Shown here piece by piece: positions 9,170 to 14,192 of a DNA stretch of 14,192 nt. Every line of letters begins with the position of its first letter. Within the stretch, counting starts at the first letter, position 1. The position numbers were made by a program, and so were the translations under genes. The notes beneath the pieces are model-generated. The model saw only the letters and a list, made by a program, of their open reading frames with translations, did no database searches and was not told the DNA's origin. Source of the stretch: Acanthaster planci (Eukaryota > Echinodermata > Asteroidea > Valvatida > Acanthasteridae); NCBI RefSeq assembly GCF_001949145.1, contig NW_019091392.1, forward strand, positions 523,814 through 538,005, read 5' to 3'.

Positions 9170-9524
9170 ATGGCACATGTGTGGTACCACCGTAGAAGCT
9201 TATTTCTCAAAGACAACAGGCTCCATGGTGTTGCCGCAAACATTTCCTACCACTTGGACAATACTGGATTTGAGGCCGACTGGTATAAAATTCGAAAGTG
9301 TCGAATGTCGGCTTTTCAGTTGCTTAGGTAACTGTGGGCAAAATAGCAGTGCAACCGGGGGAGCGGATGGGACTGGGCCCCTGGCGGATTTCCTGGGCCA
9401 GGTATATGAAAGTTTCAGTGCTTTCTCTGGAACTTGATTCACTCTTGTTTACAGGACTGATGAGCCCTTCTTTAAAGGAGAGAAGCTTGAACCAAAACTT
9501 TGCACTAGTGTTGCACGAAGATAG
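9170..9524 (+). CDS. Possible two-exon gene, 75 residues, unknown family
   Basis: Exon 1 starts at an ATG in a strong context (AGAATGG) at 9170 and ends at 9327 before a consensus donor, AG|GTAACT. A 127-bp intron (9328-9454) ends in a good pyrimidine tract and acceptor, CTCTTGTTTACAG. Exon 2 joins in phase 2 (AG|G gives Arg) and runs to TAG 9522-9524. An AATAAA lies at 9599-9604. The first exon reads as ordinary protein (SLFLKDNRLHGVAANISYHL, then GFEADWYKIRKCRMSAF), and exon 2 adds TDEPFFKGEKLEPKLC. I do not recognise the family, and there is no signal peptide or membrane helix. The continuation after TAG is also open for a while, so the stop may be a lesion in a longer gene. The splice sites and frames are seen; that it is expressed is inference. 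Confidence 0.4.
9328..9454 (+). other. Predicted intron of the 9170-9524 gene
   Basis: GTAACT at the 5' side and a pyrimidine-rich CTCTTGTTTACAG at the 3' side. The join keeps the reading frame, whereas exon 1 read straight through meets a TAA at the donor itself. Confidence 0.4.
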
Positions 9525-9598
9525 AAGGATACAGAACTCGCACTGCCTTATACTCACTCGCCACAACACACGAAGACATCCAGATGTCTGCCTTTTCT

Positions 9599-9604
9599 AA
9601 TAAA
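9599..9604 (+). terminator. Polyadenylation signal AATAAA
   Basis: A canonical AATAAA 75 bp after the stop at 9522-9524, a typical distance for a short 3' untranslated region. It is the only element tying the upstream frames to a transcript end. AATAAA is also frequent by chance in AT-rich DNA. Confidence 0.35.
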
Positions 9605-9980
9605 ATTTAAGACACACTTTTTTCTTTTTTCTTTTGGATGACGGACTTTGATGAAGGCATTGTCGAAGGTTGTAACAAAATACAAAATTGAGGTCAGCCC
9701 GTCTAGCAGCGCTTCAATGATTATTATTCCCGTGCACTTGGCCATGAGTCTCAGTTAACTGGAGCAGTTCCTAGTCGGTGCAATCTATGTTCAACCCTTG
9801 CATGCAGTATTGTTTACCCTTTATCTTTTCGTTTGATGAAATGGAGTAACATAATCTCTATTTATGCTCGTTACTTGGGGATATGATCTGAAGGCCCACC
9901 CATCCTCTTTGTAAAAACACGAGGATGTATCGCCAAAAAACGCCCTTGTTTCCTTTCATCCATTAAGATGAAGTTTCTAA
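9605..9980. other. Short unassigned stretch
   Basis: No plus-strand gene recognised. On the minus strand an ATG frame (9554-9745, 63 codons) begins MAKCTGIIIIEALLDGL, with one hydrophobic helix of about 20 residues followed by a Lys/Arg-rich patch. This is the layout of a small membrane protein, but it has no further support and overlaps the 3' part of the plus-strand model. Confidence 0.25.
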
Positions 9981-10006
9981 AGCGTTGTATCAGACGACTG
10001 GAATTT

Positions 10007-10212
10007 TGTAAAACGCACTTCAAAAAATATATCTAATAAAAAGGAACTTGAGAAAAATATATTTCGTAAAACTATTTGTTTCCCAAAAAAGAAAGAATTT
10101 TCTAAATACAGATCTAATAAGAATGACCTGGAGAGTACATTTGGTGAACAAACAAACCTTAGAAAACTGCATCTCGTAAAAACGAACCTTGAAAAAAAAT
10201 TAAATGGACTTC
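10007..10212 (+). repeat. Degenerate A-rich tandem repeat, unit about 30-36 bp, within an open frame
   Basis: Roughly six diverged units share the pattern of an A-run, then GAAC/GACC-TTGA or CTGG, A-rich, then TTTCGT or CTCGT. Compare 10036-10066, 10117-10145, 10146-10176 and 10177-10208. Unit lengths are mostly near multiples of three. The frame stays open for 111 codons (9981-10316), giving repeated peptides such as NKKELEKNIF, NKNDLESTF, TNLRKLHLV and TNLEKKLNGL. This could be a coiled-coil-like coding exon or a decayed minisatellite; no ATG begins the frame. Confidence 0.5.
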
Positions 10213-10251
10213 GGAAAAATGTATACTTGATGGCACTACAGGACTTTCGTG

Positions 10252-10863
10252 CTGGAAACGCTTTCTTCTGTTTTTACACTAAACAGACTACGGGTCGTCA
10301 AAACGTCAAAGTGTAAGGGTCTGCCTTACTTGCTGATATTGACAGAGTTACAGGAGAGCGCATAGACTGACATTTTGGGTCACGCGAATTGTAAAGGTGC
10401 ACCCAGAAAACGAGGATCACATACACCTTGAGTCAGGTAAAAATAAATTTTCTTTTTGAGGCATAGCGGCTAATGCAAGGGGTTACTACAAAAGTGCGAA
10501 GTTTAATACATAAAGGATTTTTCCAAGGTCAGATTGTTCATCTCCCAGTCTTCCTGACGAAACCTCATCAAGACCTATTAAGAAACCCCTTCTTGCTTCC
10601 GTTAATGAACTGGCGTCTTTAAAGCATTCATCATCTCACCGACCCTTTCAAAATGTTTCACCTCTCAGTGGTTATCACAAAGGGTAGACGGAAAAAAAGG
10701 GCTTGGCCGGAAACTCCATGAATGGCTCGAAGACTACGTGTCAAAGGGCTTCGGGACTCAGGCCATTCATTTGACTATGCTGAGCGTAGGCAACGCGGCG
10801 TTCTACCGAGGCATTGGATACCAAGACGGCCCAGAAGTGCAAACAGTTGCCGCGAATGTATGA
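10252..10863 (+). pseudogene. NAA80-like GNAT N-acetyltransferase, broken, intron retained
   Basis: Recognisable pieces in order: LPYLLILTELQESA (10321-10362), DILGHANC (10369-10392), VHPENEDHIHLES (10397-10435), an intron (10437-10668), VVITKGRRKK (10668-10697), GLGRKLHEWLEDYV, IHLTML and FYRGIGYQDGPEVQ, ending at TGA 10861-10863. RKKGLG is the acetyl-CoA-binding R/Q-x-x-G-x-G motif of the GNAT fold. The layout LP-x-x-L-x-L, GHA, ESVV, G-x-G, FY-x-x-x-GYQ-x-G-x-x-VQ resembles NAA80, the enzyme that acetylates the N-terminus of actin. Lesions are TAG at 10363-10365, one extra base near 10396, and a seven-A run (10692-10698) where six would keep frame. The N-terminal part (WKR near 10253-10261, then NRLRVVKTS) is weak and out of frame. 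A retained intron argues for a decayed gene or gene duplicate rather than a retrocopy. Sequencing error in the A run is possible but does not explain the TAG. Confidence 0.65.
10437..10668 (+). other. Intron within the NAA80-like pseudogene
   Basis: Donor CAG|GTAAAA and acceptor CACCTCTCAG. The split codon G|TG restores Glu-Ser-Val-Val-Ile, matching the conserved E-(S/T)-V-V-V strand just before the acetyl-CoA loop of this family. The exact match of splice sites with a conserved motif is strong evidence that the intron is real. A 58-codon Ser/Pro-rich frame inside it (about 10527-10686) is probably chance. Confidence 0.65.
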
Positions 10864-11352
10864 AACACTCCGCAGTCCAGAGGTCTGGACCATTTTGATC
10901 AGAACATCAGTAATAGAAACATTCTTCACTTTTATAAAATCAAAAATAATTTCTGGTTAATCTTAAAACGACAATACTCAGCCCGTATTTTTGGTAATCT
11001 TCCACTCTTACCCACTATTCTCTCTATTACTTGCCTGCCAGGTATTCATTTTATCAGGAATTCATGCCTCTTCAAAAACTCGAAGGCAAAGAAAGAAACG
11101 GGGAAAACACTCGGGACTCTTCCTTCATAAAACAGGGCCTTTCCTCAGGACTCTTCCTTCCAAAAACGGGGCCCTTCGTCAGGCCTGTATGTAGGGGGCT
11201 GGTATTTACGTTCATATCCACTGCAAAGGAGAATATTCTTCCTATTTAATTTAAATTATATCATTGTTAATATTAAGCAAAACGCCCATGCAAGAATTTT
11301 GTAGAATTTAGAATTGAACTGCACCTGAAGAACTCGTACTTGTAATATTATG
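10864..11352. other. Intergenic stretch between the acetyltransferase pseudogene and the SART1 upstream region
   Basis: No gene recognised. A 16-bp inverted repeat (GTCCAGA GG TCTGGAC, 10875-10890) directly follows the pseudogene stop. The open frames at about 10991-11249 are driven partly by a tandem duplication and are not convincing. Confidence 0.45.
11115..11182 (+). repeat. 34-bp tandem duplication, two copies
   Basis: Copy 1 at 11115-11148 and copy 2 at 11149-11182 are directly adjacent and differ at about 5 of 34 positions. Both begin GACTCTTCCTTC and end TCAG. A simple local duplication, with no known function. Confidence 0.85.
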
Positions 11353-11366
11353 CCGCAAGAGGGCAG
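11353..11366 (+). promoter_or_regulatory. CTCF-like motif upstream of SART1
   Basis: CCGCAAGAGGGCAG matches 12 of 14 positions of the bilaterian CTCF core consensus CCASYAGRKGGCRS. It lies about 230 bp upstream of the SART1 start codon, at the left edge of a CpG-richer stretch. In bilaterians CTCF sites often lie near promoters and insulate neighbours. A single motif match is weak evidence. Confidence 0.25.
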
Positions 11367-11593
11367 TCTCACTAAAACCGTAAGTTGTTATAATGAGGGC
11401 GCACTGCAAACGACGGCACCCGTCCGTACGACAAACGTAGCCTGTACGTGTGAAGTAAAAATGACGAATGCACACATTTAAACCGAGTTTTTACTACAGA
11501 TTTCCTCTGTTCTTTTAACACGTGTGATGTCCGAACCAGTGGTTTAAGTTAAGTTTCATCTGGAAATTTTGACCAAGTTTATATCTGGCCCGG

Positions 11594-11972
11594 ATGGGTT
11601 CGTCTAAGAAACATAAAGACCGCGAAAAGGATGAGAAACGACACAAGCACAAACGCGACAAAGACAAGGACAGGGATCGCGACGAGCGTAGCAAAGAGAG
11701 TAGCCGGGACCACCGCGAGAAAAAGCGGCACAAGCACCGCCACCGGCGGTCTCGATCGCGGTCACCTAGGGACGAACGAGGAGGGGATGCTGACAAACGG
11801 GACCGACACGAGAGGAAGAAGAAACACAAGCGTGACAGACGAGACAGAAGTTCCAGCGATGAGGCAGGCCTTGTGCCCGACACTTTTGAGAATGAGGTGT
11901 TTCAGTTGGTCAAGGAAGAAATAGCTTGGGAATCGAAGAAAACTGCATCATCAACCGACGCTGGTGCTGCTG
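11594..11972 (+). CDS. SART1: Probable SART1 (tri-snRNP protein), first coding exon, partial
   Basis: The ATG at 11594 begins MGSSKKHKDREKD, and the MGSSKKH start is characteristic of animal SART1 (Snu66 in yeast), a U4/U6.U5 tri-snRNP protein needed to assemble the active spliceosome in the nucleus. Residues about 5-95 are almost wholly Lys/Arg/Asp/Glu/His with KHKH and RSRSRSPRDE patches, the basic N-terminus seen in this family. A more ordinary acidic segment follows (VPDTFENEVFQLVKEEIAW) and then a Thr/Ser/Ala linker. The exon ends at 11972, after 126 codons plus one base, at a consensus donor (GTGAGC). Reading past it stops 20 bases later, which supports the splice. The conserved LSIEETNKLRAKLGLKPLE-type segment expected next must lie in exon 2, outside the window. 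Low-complexity basic N-termini also occur in other splicing factors, so the name rests mainly on the first residues. CpG content here is much higher than in its surroundings. Confidence 0.6.
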
Positions 11973-12072
11973 GTGAGCTATTTTTATTTTGACCAATTAC
12001 TTTCAGTTCTGGAAGTACTACTACTACCATTTAACAGTCATCAGTGAAACAGCTATATAGCAAGGGTGTTGG

Positions 12073-12134
12073 TCACTTCGCCCCATTTCCACTTCGCCCC
12101 ATGCCACTTCACCCCTAACCACTTTGCCCCACCG
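12073..12134 (+). repeat. Four degenerate 15-16 bp units of CACTTCGCCCCAT-type
   Basis: CACTTCGCCCCATTTC, CACTTCGCCCCATGC, CACTTCACCCCTAAC and CACTTTGCCCCACCG follow each other directly. A short minisatellite-like block; no coding function. Confidence 0.8.
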
Positions 12135-12904
12135 ATTACCGTTCATACTGTTCTTTAGTAACAGAAGTATAGACTTAAATGCAACAATAAAAACATTGAC
12201 ATTTGAGTAACCAAATAACGGTCAGAGAGTCCAACTTGCAAAGGCCAAAACAATGCCTCAGAATTTCCTGACCCTAATTTTTCGGCGAAGCCCTAAAATT
12301 TTTATAGGCAACTTAGAGAAAACAAATTTTAAAAATGTAAGAACGACAAATAAATAAATCATGTTTCTTTTCTGTCTTCACAAACACCACAGAGCAACCT
12401 TTTTCTCATTATAATGCTTTTGTTTACATGTTTTCCCAGTTACCATGGTTGTATTTGCAACGTGCGAAAAGCAACCTCTGTTAATTTCACGAGTTCTCTT
12501 TGTGTTTTGCTCTCGCTGTGGTAAAAACACGTGCGCAAAGTGCTGGTTCCCGCCTCGTCGCACCCATGCAAAAGAATGTGTGATGAAGTGTGGCAACTAG
12601 TCTATTCATCCCACGGGGATCATACGTGTACATGTACGTGACCTCACGTATCAAAAAACATCGATGTAGCAAAATTTTTTCAAGTTAATTCTCAGAATAA
12701 GAGTCTTGTCTATGTGTGTATTTTCTGTGCTCATGAGTTTAATTTTAGGTTGTTTTGCTCGTACCTGAAGCAAAAAATGGCCCCAGGCATCAGGTTGAAT
12801 GTACTTTCCAAACCTACATGCTATTAAAAACATAAGAGGTTGTCTTTGCATGGTCATGTTGCTGTCACTGTCAGTGCTGCTCACCACGGTGCTCATGACA
12901 TCAG

Positions 12905-12935
12905 GAAATACATGTACATGTGTACATACATGTGT
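12905..12935. repeat. Dense ACATGT palindrome cluster
   Basis: ACATGTAC, ATGTGTACAT and ACATGTGT overlap here. Similar clusters occur at about 1158-1168, 4018-4057, 6768-6782, 8019-8029, 12617-12630 and 13125-13142. Such words are widely over-represented in some marine invertebrate genomes. Confidence 0.6.
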
Positions 12936-13510
12936 AACGTTAGGCCATGGAGGCCTAATAGTGAATACATTTGCTTTTTGGCAATGCCTCAGGGTGTTGT
13001 TGCCATGTCCCGTCTTAATTACTGTTTGTTGAGTGTATACATGTATGTGCTTGTAGTTTGGTTTTATTCTTACCTGAAATATAAGAAATGAAATGAAATT
13101 AGAGTTTCAACTATTACACGTACACGTGCAATGTACATGTAGCTGAAATCCTGACTCAGTGGGGATGCATTATAATTCTATCTATGCTAAACACACGCTG
13201 AAGTGGAACACTCAAACCTAGTGCAGATAAGACTAATGCTTCCGTGTTGCTCAGTGAATGATACTTTGTGTGGTGCTACTTCCAAAACTTGTGAACTCGT
13301 TTTATTTAACGGCATCATGTGAAATTGTCTTTGTACAAAACATGCCTTGTGCTCAGTGTTTCCTACCACTTTTCTGTTCCCCGTTAGTTCCCTTACTTCT
13401 TATAACCAATCCATTAAGTCATGTAAGTGCCAGTTCACATGACATGGCATTGCCCTAATGTTTCTCTAATTTGAAGTTTTCTGAAGCTGATGATGTCGCA
13501 AAAGGCAGGA

Positions 13511-13541
13511 CATAACGTAACAGCATAACGTAATAGCATAA
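13511..13541 (+). repeat. 13-bp tandem repeat, about 2.4 copies
   Basis: CATAACGTAACAG and CATAACGTAATAG are adjacent and followed by CATAA. Local duplication only. Confidence 0.75.
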
Positions 13542-13774
13542 ATGAACGCATGCGGCCACTTGCAATACTTCCAAAGGCTGTTTCTTACACGTATGCTGGA
13601 AATACTGCATTCCGCATTGACTAGTCTCCATTCAAGCATCAATTTCATTCTTTATCATGAAAATTTTAACATGGTGTCATGTTTACATCCATGTTTGGAA
13701 GACTGATGCTGAAGTCAGTTGGCGAGTGCATTCATGAGCGGTACCCACATGTACGTAGATGCACATTTTATTGT

Positions 13775-13970
13775 GGTCTCGACAAGTCTCAAGGGGGAGA
13801 CCAGACACTTTGACATACGAGTCCGAGACCAAACCGTGACCAGCACTTTAAGACCGAGACCAACCTTCCAGAGACTGATACTTTGATACATGTAGGACCA
13901 GACCAAGACCGAGACCAGAAAAAAGGTCTCCAGACCTTCTTGAGACCGAGACCAGGTCTCAAGACCTACA
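13775..13970. repeat. GAGACC/GGTCTC-rich degenerate repeat block
   Basis: GAGACC, AAGACC and their complements GGTCTC recur throughout. Two hairpin-like units close the block: GGTCT CC AGACC (13925-13936) and GGTCT CA AGACC (13955-13966). Blocks like this occur in repetitive elements of several aquatic animals. I cannot name the family. The minus-strand open frame through it is a by-product of the repeat. Confidence 0.75.
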
Positions 13971-14192
13971 ACACTGAATTCTAATGGTAAAGTTTTCAAT
14001 TTAAAAATTCACATTTTTATATAAGTCTTGTCTGAAGTTGTTTCAAACTTTCATCATTATTTGATTTAAAAAAAAGAACAAGTTGTGAGTAGAAAATCTT
14101 TTTTCTTGTCATTATGCACTATCTGCATGAGTAAGTGCTGCCCTGCACAAACCTCAAATGGCATCTTGGCCAGCGATAGCAAATGAGCTAAT

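Larger units (their letters stand above)
11973..14192 (+). other. SART1: First intron of SART1 (5' part), repeat-bearing
   Basis: It begins with GTGAGC and has no SART1-like exon before the window ends, so the intron is at least 2.2 kb. It contains a CACTTCGCCCC repeat, a 13-bp tandem repeat, a GAGACC-rich repeat block and many ACATGT palindromes. A minus-strand ATG frame ending at a CAG|GTACGA donor (about 12766-12896, starting MSTVVSSTDSDSN) is the only exon-like candidate, unrecognised. This holds only if the SART1 exon model is right. Confidence 0.5.

Noticed and set aside
10991-11249. Two plus-strand frames, one with a signal-peptide-like start
   Set aside because: The first opens with TTG, both run through the 34-bp tandem duplication, and no family matches.
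11515-11883. 122-codon minus-strand Ser/Arg/Leu-rich frame
   Set aside because: Antisense shadow of the Lys/Arg/Asp-rich SART1 exon.
12651-13091. Minus-strand 81-codon frame and plus-strand 77- and 83-codon frames
   Set aside because: They overlap each other, include ACATGT clusters and match nothing. The minus-strand frame has a possible donor, but this is too little to annotate.
13715-13999. 94-codon minus-strand frame rich in Glu-Thr-Trp-Ser type repeats
   Set aside because: Translation of the GAGACC/GGTCTC repeat block.

Overview
This window looks like nuclear DNA from a metazoan, most likely a marine invertebrate. The reasons are spliced, low-density coding sequence with GT-AG introns, an animal-type splicing-factor exon, decayed eukaryotic DNA transposons, several kinds of short tandem repeat, and many ACATGT/TACATGTA palindromes. 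An echinoderm, hemichordate or cephalochordate would fit, but the sequence alone does not settle it. There are no operons, Shine-Dalgarno sites or bacterial genes. No rRNA, tRNA or CRISPR array was recognised. Layout: 1-2004 is a stretch bracketed by the same 20-bp minisatellite in opposite orientations (edge copies at 1-34, a long array at 1661-2004). This is the geometry of a foldback element, and near its left end lies a tiny zinc-ribbon reading frame. 2005-4350 is mostly unassigned AT-rich DNA with a minus-strand transposase helix-turn-helix remnant (about 2661-2792). 4359-7940 is the best-supported element: a decayed two-gene DNA transposon. A plus-strand THAP plus DDE transposase (4359-5902) faces a minus-strand SWIM zinc finger plus YqaJ/lambda-exonuclease-type nuclease (6352-7940). 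This is the combination I know from the ISL2EU superfamily. Both genes are broken by stops and frameshifts. 7941-9135 is largely unassigned. 9170-9604 holds a possible small two-exon plus-strand gene with a polyadenylation signal, of unknown family. 9981-10316 is an unbroken 111-codon A-rich frame made of degenerate repeats. It runs into a pseudogene of a GNAT N-acetyltransferase resembling NAA80 (about 10252-10863), which still carries an intron at a conserved motif. From 11594 to the right end lies the first coding exon of a probable SART1 orthologue (tri-snRNP splicing factor), followed by at least 2.2 kb of its first intron, which is rich in short repeats. Function: only the SART1 exon looks like a clearly intact conserved gene. 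In the transposon, the transposase would have cut and joined DNA. The partner nuclease's role is not established, but it keeps most of its recognisable motifs. Several decisive reading-frame joins were found by reading translations by eye. They need a homology search for confirmation.
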